NCBI RefSeq assembly: GCF_003034965.1
Contig: NZ_PZKE01000012.1
Location: 1-64,000 of the forward strand
From: Fuscovulum blasticum DSM 2131
GTDB lineage: Bacteria > Pseudomonadota > Alphaproteobacteria > Rhodobacterales > Rhodobacteraceae
DNA: 64,000 bases
Reading direction: 5' to 3'
Position 1 is the stretch's first letter; every line of letters starts with the position of its first letter. The translations under genes were made by a program, and so were the position numbers. Below, one piece after another: positions 37,156-46,471 of the stretch. The notes beneath the pieces were generated by a model that saw only the letters and a list, made by a program, of their open reading frames with translations, made no database searches and was not told the DNA's origin.

Positions 37156-37767
37156 TCAGAGCAGTCTGTACTCCCGTGCCTTACGGATGGCCTCCGACGT
37201 GGTGCGCGCCTCAAGCCGCGTTCGCGCCGACTGGAGGCGCGCCTTGAAGGCGCTTTCCGTGATCCCGAGCTTTTCCGCCGCTGCCGAGTGCCGATCCCCG
37301 TCCGCGACGCATTTCAGCGCCTCGATCTGGGCCTTCGACAGGTCCGATGGCGGCTTGGCGGCAACATGGAGCTGAATGGTCAGCTCTCGCAGGGTTTCAA
37401 GCTCGTCATCGGTGAACTCGCGATCGGCGCGGGCGACACCCACAATGGACCGCGAGGTGATCGGACCATAAGAAGAGACCGCGCCGTAGCTGAGCCCATG
37501 AGCCGCGGCCTTTTTCAACACACCAAACGGGTCCGGCAAGGGGATCGAGCTCCATCGCGTCGTTCCCTCGACACCGATGCCCCAGAACACAAGCGGGTCG
37601 CGCAAGTAATAGGAATGAAGGTTGTAGTGTTCGACCCAACGCGCCGGATATGAGCTTTTGTAGACCATCGGCGTGGCAAACCGGATATGCAATCCGACCG
37701 AATACCCCATGGGAGCAAGCTGTTCGAGCTCATCCAACAAAACGCTTACGACCTTCCGCTCGGACAT
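37156..37767 (-). CDS. luxR: LuxR family quorum-sensing regulator
   Basis: A 203-residue regulator, somewhat shorter than the usual 230–250. The N-terminal autoinducer-binding domain keeps the signature residues: W44, Y48, D57, P58 and W72 (ARWVEHYNL, LRDPLVFWG, RWSS). The C-terminal GerE-type HTH is LSKAQIEALKCVADGD, with ITESAFKARLQSARTRL as recognition helix. It is likely to be the cognate receptor of the adjacent LuxI. Transcription runs luxR to luxI. Confidence 0.9.
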   Translation of the reverse strand: MSERKVVSVLLDELEQLAPMGYSVGLHIRFATPMVYKSSYPARWVEHYNLHSYYLRDPLVFWGIGVEGTTRWSSIPLPDPFGVLKKAAAHGLSYGAVSSYGPITSRSIVGVARADREFTDDELETLRELTIQLHVAAKPPSDLSKAQIEALKCVADGDRHSAAAEKLGITESAFKARLQSARTRLEARTTSEAIRKAREYRLL

Positions 37768-37890
37768 TCTGCACCACTTCCAGAATCCCGCGATTCTACC
37801 TGTGATTGATTGTCACCGCGGGAGTTACGATATCAAGAAAATTTGCCCGACCTGCCGGCCGACGCCACGCTTGCCCTGCGTTACAAACAG

Positions 37891-37919
37891 AAAAAAGCCC
37901 GCCGGGAAAGCGGGCTTTT
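37891..37919 (-). terminator. intrinsic terminator after rplQ
   Basis: A 10-bp stem AAAAGCCCGC / GCGGGCTTTT with a 7-base loop. On the minus strand it ends in TTTTTT. The symmetry would also stop plus-strand transcription. Confidence 0.85.
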
Positions 37920-37940
37920 GCATCTTTCGGGTGAAATGCC

Positions 37941-38354
37941 TTATTCGGCGTCTTGCGCCTCAAGGCGGGTCAGATCCGCCGCGCCCTTGGCGCTGGTGTC
38001 GCGATCAACGAATTCGATGATCGCCATCGGGGCCATGTCGCCATAGCGGAAGCCGGCTTTCAGCACGCGCACATAGCCGCCCTGACGGTCCTTGTAGCGC
38101 GGGCCGAGAATGGCGAACAGACGCTCGACATACTGGTCCTGCTTCAGTTGCGCCGCGGCCTGACGGCGGGCGTGCAGATCACCGCGCTTGGCCAGGGTGA
38201 CCAGCTTTTCGATGATCGGACGCAGTTCCTTGGCCTTCGGCAGGGTGGTCTTGATCTGCTCGTGCTCGATCAGCGAGCCGGCCATGTTGGCGAACATCGC
38301 CTTGCGGTGTTCGTGGGTGCGGTTCAGTTTGCGGTAGCCGCTAGAGTGACGCAT
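37941..38354 (-). CDS. rplQ: 50S ribosomal protein L17
   Basis: A 137-residue protein starting [19 protein letters not shown] and with [15 protein letters not shown], both conserved in L17. The C-terminal extension (after [14 protein letters not shown]) is short and acidic. AGGAG lies before the ATG. It is last in the rplO-secY-adk-rpsM-rpsK-rpoA-rplQ group and is followed by a strong terminator. Confidence 0.96.
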   Translation of the reverse strand: MRHSSGYRKLNRTHEHRKAMFANMAGSLIEHEQIKTTLPKAKELRPIIEKLVTLAKRGDLHARRQAAAQLKQDQYVERLFAILGPRYKDRQGGYVRVLKAGFRYGDMAPMAIIEFVDRDTSAKGAADLTRLEAQDAE

Positions 38355-38491
38355 GGAAATCTCCTATTCGCGCGTTTTGCTTTGTCCGGCAGGGCCTACG
38401 ATTGACCCGCTCACCTTGGGCTTTCGCCATGTTTTCCCCGGCAGATCCGGGCATTTGTCGAATGGGGTGCGCTGACGCGCACCCCGAAAGC

Positions 38492-39508
38492 TCAGAACTG
38501 GTCTTCGAAACGCTTCGCCAGATCCTCGATGTTCTCCGGCGGCCAGTCCTCGACATCCATGCCAAGGTGCAGACCCATGCCCGAGAGCACTTCCTTGATC
38601 TCGTTCAGAGACTTGCGGCCGAAGTTCGGGGTGCGCAGCATCTCGGCTTCGGTCTTCTGGATCAGGTCGCCGATATAGACGATGTTGTCGTTCTTCAGGC
38701 AGTTGGCCGAACGGACCGAAAGCTCCAGCTCGTCCACCTTCTTCAGCAGCAGCGGGTTGAACTCCAGACCCGCATCCACTTCGCCGGCCTTGGCCGACTC
38801 GGGTTCTTCGAAGTTGACGAAGATCGAGAGCTGATCCTGCAGGATACGCGCGGCATAGGCCACGGCATCCTCGGGCGTCAGGCTGCCGTCGGTTTCCACC
38901 TTCATCGTCAGCTTGTCATAGTCCAGCACCTGGCCCTCACGGGTGGGCTGCACTTCGTAGCTGACCTTCTTCACCGGCGAATAGATCGCGTCGATCGGGA
39001 TCAGGCCGATCGGCGCATCTTCCGGGCGGTTCTTGTCGGCCGAGACATAGCCCTTGCCGGTCGAAACCGTCAGTTCCATGAACACATCCGCACCCTCATC
39101 AAGGTGGCAGATCACATGGTCCTTGTTCAGAACCTCGATCCCGTTCGATTCCGAAATCGCGGCGGCAGTCACGACGCCCGGCCCCTTGGCCGAGATCGAC
39201 AGGCGCTTCGGCCCCTCGACATCCATCTTCAGCGCCACGCCCTTCAGGTTCAGGACGATGTCGGTCACATCCTCACGGACGCCCGCCACCGACGAGAATT
39301 CGTGCAGCACGTTGTCGATCTGCACGCTGGTGATGGCCGCGCCCTGCAGCGAGCTGAGCAGCACACGACGCAGCGCATTGCCCAGCGTCAGACCGAAGCC
39401 GCGTTCCAGCGGTTCGGCGATCACGGTGGCGACCCGTGCCGGGTCTGCCCCCGCCTTGACGACAAGCTGCGTCGGCTTGATCAGTTCCTGCCAATTCTTG
39501 TGGATCAT
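38492..39508 (-). CDS. rpoA: RNA polymerase subunit alpha
   Basis: A 338-residue protein. The N-terminal domain has the dimer/assembly segments ([18 protein letters not shown] and [14 protein letters not shown]) and the C-terminal domain has [20 protein letters not shown] and [13 protein letters not shown], which bind UP elements and activators. GGAGG precedes the ATG. It lies between rpsK and rplQ as in most bacteria. Confidence 0.97.
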   Translation of the reverse strand: MIHKNWQELIKPTQLVVKAGADPARVATVIAEPLERGFGLTLGNALRRVLLSSLQGAAITSVQIDNVLHEFSSVAGVREDVTDIVLNLKGVALKMDVEGPKRLSISAKGPGVVTAAAISESNGIEVLNKDHVICHLDEGADVFMELTVSTGKGYVSADKNRPEDAPIGLIPIDAIYSPVKKVSYEVQPTREGQVLDYDKLTMKVETDGSLTPEDAVAYAARILQDQLSIFVNFEEPESAKAGEVDAGLEFNPLLLKKVDELELSVRSANCLKNDNIVYIGDLIQKTEAEMLRTPNFGRKSLNEIKEVLSGMGLHLGMDVEDWPPENIEDLAKRFEDQF

Positions 39509-39626
39509 GGACTAGCCTCCATTCCTGCCTGCACCCCCATGGTCCGATGGGGTGGGGCGCCCGAGGGTCTTTCAAAACGTGAACCGGGCCACGCGAAACG
39601 CATGGCCCGGCAGTATTTCCAATACG

Positions 39627-40028
39627 TCAGACGCGACGGCGCTTCGGCGGACGGCAGCCGTTGTGCGCCAGCGGCGTCACATCGCGAATCGAGGTGATCT
39701 GGAAGCCGACGGCAGCCAGCGCACGCAGCGCCGATTCACGGCCCGAACCGGGGCCCTGCACTTCAACTTCCAGCGTCTTCACACCATGTTCCTGCGCCTT
39801 GCGGCCGGCGTCTTCGGCGGCCATCTGGGCGGCATAGGGCGTCGACTTGCGGCTGCCCTTGAAGCCCATCGTGCCAGCGGACGACCACGAGATGGCGTTG
39901 CCCTGCACGTCAGAGATCAGGATTTTGGTGTTGTTGAACGAGCTGTTCACATGCGCCACACCCGTGGCGATGTTCTTGCGTTCCTTGCGCTTGGTGCGCG
40001 CGGCGGCGGCCTTGGGATCACGTGCCAT
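39627..40028 (-). CDS. rpsK: 30S ribosomal protein S11
   Basis: A 133-residue protein with [37 protein letters not shown] and the Arg-rich end [12 protein letters not shown], all diagnostic of S11. AGAGGAG lies before the ATG. It is 15 bases downstream of rpsM and 118 bases ahead of rpoA. Confidence 0.97.
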   Translation of the reverse strand: MARDPKAAAARTKRKERKNIATGVAHVNSSFNNTKILISDVQGNAISWSSAGTMGFKGSRKSTPYAAQMAAEDAGRKAQEHGVKTLEVEVQGPGSGRESALRALAAVGFQITSIRDVTPLAHNGCRPPKRRRV

Positions 40029-40043
40029 TGTCTCGCGCTCCTC

Positions 40044-40412
40044 TTATTTCTTCTTGCCAGCGATGGGTTTCGCCGGGCCCTTGCGGGTGCGGGCGTTCGT
40101 ATGGGTGCGCTGACCGCGGACCGGCAGGCCCTTGCGGTGGCGCAGACCACGGTAGCAGCCCAGGTCCATCAGCCGCTTGATGTTCATGCTGACTTCACGG
40201 CGCAGGTCGCCTTCGACGGTGAGGTTCGCGTCGATGTATTCGCGGATCGACAGCACTTCGGCGTCGGTCAGCTGGTTCACGCGGCGGGCGCGGTCGATGT
40301 TCAGCGCGGCGCAGATCGCCTCGGCGCTGTGGGCACCGATGCCGGTGATGTACTGAAGCGCGATCGGAACCCGCTTCTGGGTGGGGATATTGACGCCAGC
40401 GATACGTGCCAC
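40044..40412 (-). CDS. rpsM: 30S ribosomal protein S13
   Basis: A 122-residue protein starting [14 protein letters not shown] and ending in the basic tail [17 protein letters not shown], with [20 protein letters not shown] typical of S13. It uses a GTG start at 40412 with AAAGGA upstream. A 182-base gap separates it from adk, which may hold a promoter for rpsM-rpsK-rpoA-rplQ. Confidence 0.96.
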   Translation of the reverse strand: MARIAGVNIPTQKRVPIALQYITGIGAHSAEAICAALNIDRARRVNQLTDAEVLSIREYIDANLTVEGDLRREVSMNIKRLMDLGCYRGLRHRKGLPVRGQRTHTNARTRKGPAKPIAGKKK

Positions 40413-40594
40413 GCCGTCTTTCCTTTCGTTGCGGTTCCGTCCTGCCAGAACCTTTTTTCACAACCGCCCCGGGCACAGCCGCCCCGGACAACGATCTTCC
40501 CGCGAACGGGAAACCACGACACGGGCGATTCCGCATCGGGACGCCGTGCAATATGGGCTTTTGCCACGCCCGTCAAGGGCGACAGGCGGCATTT

Positions 40595-41248
40595 TCAAGC
40601 CTTGTCAAGAACTTTCGCAATGGCCGCTGCAACAGCGTCCATTTCTGCCAGGCCGTCGACCGGGCAAAGCTGCCCCTTAGCATAATAGTAGCCAATCAGC
40701 GGCGAGGTTTTCTTGTAGTATTCCATCAGGCGGGTTTTCAGCGCCTCTTCGGTGTCGTCGGCGCGGCGCTTCATCTGATGCCCGCCACAGACGTCACAGG
40801 TGCCGGGCACCTTGGTCGGCCGGGTGTCGTCATGATAAACGGCGCCGCAGGTGCCGCAGGTATAGCGCCCGGTGATCCGGCGGACCAGCGCGGTATCATC
40901 GACCTGCATCTCGATCACGGCATCCAGCTTCTGGCCGATCTGCGCCAGCAAGGCCTCCAGCGCATCGGCCTGCTTCAGCGTGCGGGGAAAGCCGTCGAAG
41001 ATGAAACCGCCCCCGGCACCCTTCTCCAGCTTTTCCTGGATCAGGCCGATGACCACCTCGTCGGTGACCAGCTCGCCGCGGTCCATGATCGCGGCGACGC
41101 GCTTGCCCATTTCGGTGCCGCTGGCCATGGCGTCGCGCAGCATGTCGCCGGTCGAAAGCTGCACCATCTGCCGCGTCTCTTCCAGACGCTTTGCCTGCGT
41201 GCCCTTGCCCGCGCCCGGCGGGCCAAGAAGGATGATGTTCTTGGCCAT
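40595..41248 (-). CDS. adk: adenylate kinase
   Basis: A 217-residue kinase with P-loop [10 protein letters not shown], the AMP-binding [16 protein letters not shown] and [15 protein letters not shown], and a long LID domain with four Cys ([11 protein letters not shown] and CDVCGG) that bind zinc. It converts ATP and AMP to two ADP. The ATG at 41248 is 4 bases from the secY stop codon. Confidence 0.96.
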   Translation of the reverse strand: MAKNIILLGPPGAGKGTQAKRLEETRQMVQLSTGDMLRDAMASGTEMGKRVAAIMDRGELVTDEVVIGLIQEKLEKGAGGGFIFDGFPRTLKQADALEALLAQIGQKLDAVIEMQVDDTALVRRITGRYTCGTCGAVYHDDTRPTKVPGTCDVCGGHQMKRRADDTEEALKTRLMEYYKKTSPLIGYYYAKGQLCPVDGLAEMDAVAAAIAKVLDKA

Positions 41249-41252
41249 GGTG

Positions 41253-42611
41253 TCAGCGACGGGCGGGGGCTTTGGCGGCCCCACGGCGTTTGCCGCGAAG
41301 CTGCGATTTCTCGATCAGGGCTTCATACTGGTGGGCCAGCAGATGCGACTGCACCTGGTTGATCGTGTCCATCGTCACCGACACCACGATCAGCACCGAA
41401 GTCCCGCCAAAGTAGAACGGCACACCAACCTTGGAAATCAGGATCTCGGGCAGAAGACAGACCGCCGCCAGATAGGCCGACCCCAGCACAAGAATACGGT
41501 CAACCACATATTCCAGGTATTCCTCGGTCTTCTTGCCGGGACGGATACCGGGAATGAAACCGCCTTGTGTCTTCAGGTTCTCGGCCACCTCATCGGTCTT
41601 GAAGCTGACGTTCGTGGTGTAGAAGTAGCTGAAGAACACGATCAGCGCGGCCAGGAAAACCAGATGAAGCGGCTGCCCATAGCCCAGATAGGCGCTGATG
41701 AACGACAGGACCGGATTGGTGCCCTGCCCCGAGAAGGTGCTGAGCGTGGTCGGCAGCAGAAGGATGGACGAGGCAAAGATCGCCGGGATGACGCCCGCCG
41801 GATTGACCTTGATCGGCAGATGCGACGAGCCGCCATCATAGACCTTCATGCCCACCTGACGGCGGGGATACTGGATATGGATCTTGCGCAGCGCGCGTTC
41901 CATGAACACGACGAAGGTGATCACGGCGATGACCATCAGGATGATCCCAAGGATCACCGGCGTGGACAATGCGCCCGACCGGCCCTGCGCCAGGAACTGC
42001 GCGATGGCGCGCGGAATTTCCGCAACGATGCCGACGAAGATGATCAGCGAGATGCCGTTGCCGATACCGCGGCTGGTGATCTGTTCGCCCAGCCACATCA
42101 GGAACATCGTGCCGCCGACCAGGGTGATCACGCAGGAAAGCGTGAAGAACAGCCCGGGCGTATGGGCCAGATCGCCGGCCTGGATCGACATGGCAATGCC
42201 GTAGGACTGGAAGATCGCCAGCGCCACCGTGCCATAACGGGTGTACTGGTTCAGCTTCTTGCGCCCCTGCTCACCCTCTTTCTTCAGTTGCTGCCACGGG
42301 CCGTACATGGTGCCCAGAAGCTGCACGATGATCGAGGCGCTGATATAGGGCATGATCCCCAGCGCGAAGATACCCATCCGGCTGATCGCGCCGCCGGTGA
42401 ACATGTTCAACATGCCGCCGATGCCCTGACCGGCCTTCTGCATGAACTCGCGCAGCGCATCGCCGTCGATGCCCGGAACCGGGATATAGGTGCCAAGCCG
42501 ATAGACGATCAGAAGTCCGATCGTGAAGAAGATCCGGCTGCGAAGATCGGTTGCCTTGCCAAGCGTGCCCCAGGAGAGGTTCGCTGCCATCTGTTCTGCG
42601 GCGGATGCCAT
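41253..42611 (-). CDS. secY: preprotein translocase subunit SecY
   Basis: A 452-residue ten-helix channel protein. Family markers are [12 protein letters not shown], the plug region [30 protein letters not shown], and the C5 ribosome-binding loop with [15 protein letters not shown]. The second in-frame ATG seven codons later is an alternative start. It is preceded by rplO and followed by adk. Confidence 0.96.
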   Translation of the reverse strand: MASAAEQMAANLSWGTLGKATDLRSRIFFTIGLLIVYRLGTYIPVPGIDGDALREFMQKAGQGIGGMLNMFTGGAISRMGIFALGIMPYISASIIVQLLGTMYGPWQQLKKEGEQGRKKLNQYTRYGTVALAIFQSYGIAMSIQAGDLAHTPGLFFTLSCVITLVGGTMFLMWLGEQITSRGIGNGISLIIFVGIVAEIPRAIAQFLAQGRSGALSTPVILGIILMVIAVITFVVFMERALRKIHIQYPRRQVGMKVYDGGSSHLPIKVNPAGVIPAIFASSILLLPTTLSTFSGQGTNPVLSFISAYLGYGQPLHLVFLAALIVFFSYFYTTNVSFKTDEVAENLKTQGGFIPGIRPGKKTEEYLEYVVDRILVLGSAYLAAVCLLPEILISKVGVPFYFGGTSVLIVVSVTMDTINQVQSHLLAHQYEALIEKSQLRGKRRGAAKAPARR

Positions 42612-42717
42612 AAGGTGCCCTTTTGCATGGACAACGCCGCCGGAACCGTTTTCCGGTCCGGCGGCGCGCTGGAAAACTGGGGATGATGTAAGCGACGCAA
42701 GCGCCGCTCACAACCTC

Positions 42718-43185
42718 TTATTCAGCGGAAGCCGCAACCGTGATGCTGCCGCCCGCGGCCTTGACCGCTTCGATGGCAGAGGCCGAGGCGCCGGTGACCT
42801 TGAGGGTGATCTTGGTCTTGATCTCGCCCTTTGCGAGAATACGGATGCCGTCGCGCTTGTCCGAGGTGAGGCCGGCCGCAACCAGTGCGTCTTCAGTGAT
42901 CTCTTCCTTGGCGTTCAGCTTGCCGGCGGCGATGAACTTCTCGATCAGGCCAAGGTTCACGACGGCAAAGTCCAGACGGTTCGGCTTGGTGAAGCCGCGC
43001 TTCGGCAGGCGGCGGTACAGCGGCATCTGGCCGCCTTCGTAGCCACCCAGAGCCACGCCCGAACGGGACTTCTGACCCTTGATCCCGCGGCCGGCGGTCT
43101 TGCCCTTGCCCGAACCCGGGCCGCGCGCGACGCGCTTCTTCTTGCGGGCAGCACCTTCGTTGTCACGAAGTTCATTCAGTTTCAT
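42718..43185 (-). CDS. rplO: 50S ribosomal protein L15
   Basis: A 155-residue protein starting [18 protein letters not shown] with the Gly/Lys-rich segment [21 protein letters not shown] and [19 protein letters not shown], all typical of L15. AAGGAG precedes the ATG. The expected upstream neighbour rpmD (L30) is absent; a 450-base gap and a divergent dacA-type gene lie there instead, so a promoter for this ribosomal set must lie at 43186–43635. Confidence 0.96.
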   Translation of the reverse strand: MKLNELRDNEGAARKKKRVARGPGSGKGKTAGRGIKGQKSRSGVALGGYEGGQMPLYRRLPKRGFTKPNRLDFAVVNLGLIEKFIAAGKLNAKEEITEDALVAAGLTSDKRDGIRILAKGEIKTKITLKVTGASASAIEAVKAAGGSITVAASAE

Positions 43186-43635
43186 GTCGCATCTCCTTGG
43201 CCGGAAGGGCCCCGCCTGCGACGGATGGAGCCAACTCGGCATTTCTTGTTGATTCTCGCAGCCCTTTCGGGCCACCGCGGGCCCTTACACCCTTGGCCCC
43301 CGTCAGGCAAGCAAGTTGAGGTGTCCGGCGGTGGGTGGCCCGGTTGCCGTGCGCGGCGGATGCCTGCCTTTCGCGCAGGTTGCAAGGGAAATCACAGTCG
43401 CTGCCGGAAAAGGCGCCCCGAAAACGTGCCCTAGGGATAGCGGTTTGCAGGCGGCTTTCCGCTATATTTTCCCGGCCGGTCAGCAAAGTGCTGCTTCCCC
43501 GCCACAAGATGAGCTACTCGCGCAAACCCCTTGGAAAATACGGGTTTTCCACACAGCATCCCTGTGCTAGCGTGAGTGTCGGCAGAAATGAGGCCCCGCC
43601 AACAGGGGCCCGATACAGGCAAAGGGATAGGCGAC
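43186..43635. other. intergenic region between rplO and the D,D-carboxypeptidase gene
   Basis: About 450 bases hold no gene; I looked for L30-like sequence on the minus strand and found none. The region must carry divergent promoters. On the plus side, TGCTAG at 43565–43570 upstream of the carboxypeptidase resembles a -10 element, but a matching -35 at normal spacing is not clear. Confidence 0.45.
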
Positions 43636-45633
43636 GTGGTATCGCTGATCGGGCGGGGACTCCGCATCCTTTCTATTTTCGTGGCGCTTCTGGCGATGCC
43701 CTTGGCAATGCCGGTCAGCGCGGCCCCCTATGCCGCCATCGTGATGGATGCGCGCACCGGGGAAACGCTTTACGCAAAAAACGCCGACACGAGGCTGCAC
43801 CCGGCCTCGCTGACCAAGATGATGACGCTGTATATCGCGTTCCAGGAAATCGAGGCGGGCCGGCTGTCGCTGGACACCATGGTCACCGTTTCCAAGAATG
43901 CGGCGGCACAGCCGCCGTCGCGGCTGGGGCTGAAGGCCGGACAGAAGATCGCCATGCGCTACCTGATCCGCGCCGCGGCCATCAAGTCGGCCAACGATGC
44001 CGCCATGGCGATTGGCGAACACATCGGCGGGTCGCAGGCGGCCTTTGCCAAGCGGATGACCAAGACGGCCCGCGCGCTGGGGATGAAGAATACCACCTTC
44101 AAGAACCCCAACGGCCTGACCGCCGACGGCCACCTGTCCACGGCCCGCGACATGAACGTGCTTGGCCGGCATCTGTTCTATGATTTCCCGCAGTATTATG
44201 GCATCTTCTCGCGCCGCACCGCCGATGCGGGCCTTGCCACGGTGACCAACACGAACAGCCGTTTTCTGGACGGCTACGAAGGCGCCGACGGCATCAAGAC
44301 CGGCTATACCGGCGCCGCCGGCTTCAACCTGACCGCCAGCGCCAAGCGCGGCAACAAGCGCATCATTGCCACCATCTTCGGCGGCACCTCGACCGCGCAG
44401 CGCAATGCCAAGATGGTTGAGCTGATGAACATGGGCTTTGGCATGGCCAAGGGCAACGTGCGCGAGAAGGCGCCGGAAGCGGCCCCCGTGCCGGCGGATG
44501 CGCTGGTGGCCACGGCCAATCCGGCGATTGACGAACCCGATGTCGAAGGCGGCGCCGCCAAGACCATTCGTGTTTCGGGCGAAGTGATCCGGTCGGTCCG
44601 TCCGAAGGCGCGGCCAGGCGCGGGCAACACCGATGCGGGCGTGGCCATGGCCGCCGCCGAACCGGCGCCCGAACCCCCGGCACCCGAAGTGCCCGATTCG
44701 GTTTCGGCCGCCATTGCCGCAAGCGTGGCAAGCGCGCTGGCCGAGGCGACCTCGGCCCCCGAAGGAACGCTGGACGCACAGGCACAAGCCCTGGCTGTTG
44801 CAGCCGAAGACGGTGCAGCCCCGGATCTTGACGCCGAAGACACCGCGGTTGCACTGGCTGAAGTGCCCCCGGCCCCCGCCGCCCCTGCCCCGGCTGCGGG
44901 CACGCTCGAGGCGCAGGCCGCAGCCTTGGCTGCGGGCGCGGCGCCTGCCGAAACCCCCGCCCCTGCCGAAGGCACGCTTGAGGCTCAGGCGGCGGCGCTG
45001 GCCGCAGCCCCGGCTGCCGTTGCCGAACCGGCCCTGCCGACCGTGCGGCCGCAGGCCCGCCCCGAGAAACTGGCGGCAGCCCCGGCAGCCCAGCCCGAGG
45101 CAGAGGTTGTGGCCGAGGCCGAAACCGTTCTGGAACAGGTCGTGCCCATGGCCGACGCCGCGCCGGCGCCGGTTGAGCTGGCAGCGGTGGCCCCGGCGCC
45201 CGCGATGCCCGCCGCCAAGGTGACCGCTGTCGAAACGGTTTCCGCCCGCGCCAGCGACCTGCCCGAAACAACCGAAGCGCCGGTCACCCGCAAGGCGCCG
45301 ATCTTCGATCCGGTGCAGGTGGCGGCCGCCGAACCGGCCCAGACCGAGGCGGAAGCCGATGCCGATCTGGTGGTGATTGCCAAATCCACCTCGGGCGGGG
45401 CGCATTGGGGTGTGAACGTCGGCGCCTTCACCTCGCGCGCCGAGGCGGAGCGGGCGCTGATGAAAACCGCCCTGGCCGAAAGCGCCACGCTGAAAGGTGG
45501 CCTGAAGAAGACCACCCAGAAGGGCGGCGCCTGGCGGGCCTCGTTTCTGGGGCTGACCGAGGATCAGGCCGATCTGGCCTGCCGCCGGCTGCGCGCCCGG
45601 GGCATGGAATGTGAAGCGATGGGTCCGGGCTGA
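43636..45633 (+). CDS. dacA: D-alanyl-D-alanine carboxypeptidase with SPOR domain (DacA/PBP5-type)
   Basis: A 665-residue secreted enzyme of the S11 family. Active-site motifs are SLTK (ASLTKMMTLY), SAN (AIKSANDAA) and KTG (DGIKTGYTGAAG). A GTG start at 43636 has AAAGGGA upstream and gives a proper signal peptide ending MPVSA. A very long Ala/Pro/Glu linker (about residues 290–570) with three near-identical repeats follows, and then a C-terminal SPOR domain (WGVNVGAFTSRAEAERAL ... ARGMECEAMGPG), which should bind denuded glycan at the division site. It overlaps the FAH gene by 1 base. Confidence 0.92.
   Translation: MVSLIGRGLRILSIFVALLAMPLAMPVSAAPYAAIVMDARTGETLYAKNADTRLHPASLTKMMTLYIAFQEIEAGRLSLDTMVTVSKNAAAQPPSRLGLKAGQKIAMRYLIRAAAIKSANDAAMAIGEHIGGSQAAFAKRMTKTARALGMKNTTFKNPNGLTADGHLSTARDMNVLGRHLFYDFPQYYGIFSRRTADAGLATVTNTNSRFLDGYEGADGIKTGYTGAAGFNLTASAKRGNKRIIATIFGGTSTAQRNAKMVELMNMGFGMAKGNVREKAPEAAPVPADALVATANPAIDEPDVEGGAAKTIRVSGEVIRSVRPKARPGAGNTDAGVAMAAAEPAPEPPAPEVPDSVSAAIAASVASALAEATSAPEGTLDAQAQALAVAAEDGAAPDLDAEDTAVALAEVPPAPAAPAPAAGTLEAQAAALAAGAAPAETPAPAEGTLEAQAAALAAAPAAVAEPALPTVRPQARPEKLAAAPAAQPEAEVVAEAETVLEQVVPMADAAPAPVELAAVAPAPAMPAAKVTAVETVSARASDLPETTEAPVTRKAPIFDPVQVAAAEPAQTEAEADADLVVIAKSTSGGAHWGVNVGAFTSRAEAERALMKTALAESATLKGGLKKTTQKGGAWRASFLGLTEDQADLACRRLRARGMECEAMGPG
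44764..45006 (+). repeat. three GTL-[DE]-AQA-x-ALA repeats in the carboxypeptidase linker
   Basis: Twelve-residue units start at 44764 (GTLDAQAQALAV), 44899 and 44971 (both GTLEAQAAALAA), spaced 135 and 72 bases. They are in-frame protein repeats in the disordered linker, each preceded by Ala/Pro/Glu. Confidence 0.8.
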
Positions 45634-46307
45634 TGGGATTCGTGCTGCCGCCGCCGGCCCCGCCGTCGGTGGCCATCGCAGGGTCGGACGACCGTTTCGC
45701 CGTGCGGCGCATCTATTGCGTGGGCCGCAACTATGCCGAACACGCCCGCGAGTTCGGCAATGATCCCGACCGCGACCCGCCGTTCTTCTTTCTGAAGCCG
45801 GCCGATGCGGTGGTGGACAGCGGATCGACGCTACCCTACCCGCCCGCGACCGCCGATCTTCATTACGAGGCCGAGCTGGTTGTTGCCCTGGGCGGTGGCG
45901 GGGCGGACGTGCCGGAGGCGGCGGCGCTGGCGCTGGTCTGGGGCTGTGCCGCCGGCAATGACCTGACCCGCCGCGACCTGCAGGCCGAAGCCAAGGCGAT
46001 GCGGCGGCCCTGGGACATGTCCAAGGGATTCGACGCTTCGGCCATTGTCGGGCCGCTGCGGCGCGGGCCGGTGCCCGAGGGGCACATCCGCGGCCTGCTG
46101 AACGGCACGGTCCGGCAAGAGGCGAAGCTGTCCGACATGATCTGGCCGGTGGCGGGGGTGATCGCGCATCTGTCGCGGCTGGTGACTCTGGCGCCCGGCG
46201 ACCTGATCTTTACCGGCACGCCCGCCGGCGTGGGCGCGATGCAGCGCGGCGACAGCTTCAGCGTGGAAATCGACGGGCTGGCGCCTGCGGTTGTCACCAT
46301 CGGCTGA
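45633..46307 (+). CDS. fumarylacetoacetate hydrolase family protein
   Basis: A 224-residue protein with the FAH C-terminal fold: YCVGRNYAEHAREFG, FFLKPADAVV, the metal-binding YEAELVVALGGG and AGNDLTRRDLQ, DMSKGFDASAIVGPL, and IFTGTPAGVGAM. Such proteins hydrolyse or decarboxylate 2-oxo acids, for example acylpyruvates. The ATG overlaps the stop of the carboxypeptidase gene (TGATG). It is convergent with ccoS, with 5 bases between. Confidence 0.9.
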   Translation: MGFVLPPPAPPSVAIAGSDDRFAVRRIYCVGRNYAEHAREFGNDPDRDPPFFFLKPADAVVDSGSTLPYPPATADLHYEAELVVALGGGGADVPEAAALALVWGCAAGNDLTRRDLQAEAKAMRRPWDMSKGFDASAIVGPLRRGPVPEGHIRGLLNGTVRQEAKLSDMIWPVAGVIAHLSRLVTLAPGDLIFTGTPAGVGAMQRGDSFSVEIDGLAPAVVTIG

Positions 46308-46312
46308 CCGGC

Positions 46313-46471
46313 TCAGGGCCGGGGCTTGTCGTCCCAGTCCTTGGTCAGGATGCGGTTGGCATCGCCTTCCATATCGTCGAACTGGCGGTGCCGCATCGCC
46401 CAGACAAAGGCCACAAGGCCGATGCCGCCCAGAAACAGCGACACAGGGATCAGGATGCCCAGAATTTCCAT
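46313..46471 (-). CDS. ccoS: cbb3 oxidase assembly protein CcoS
   Basis: A 52-residue protein reading MEILGILIPVSLFLGGIG, with one transmembrane helix, then FVWAMRHRQFDDMEGDA and ILTKDWDDKP, which is the CcoS pattern. CcoS is needed to insert haem b and copper into CcoN. It overlaps ccoI by one base (TAATG), so it is the last gene of ccoGHIS. Confidence 0.95.
   Translation of the reverse strand: MEILGILIPVSLFLGGIGLVAFVWAMRHRQFDDMEGDANRILTKDWDDKPRP

Noticed and set aside
37768-37830. A lux box upstream of luxR
   Set aside because: GTGA-N7-TCAC near 37803 is a weak inverted repeat and does not resemble the usual 18–20-base dyad well enough.
43172-43507. rpmD (L30) in the gap upstream of rplO
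   Set aside because: The minus-strand frame has no similarity to L30 and no conserved basic motif.
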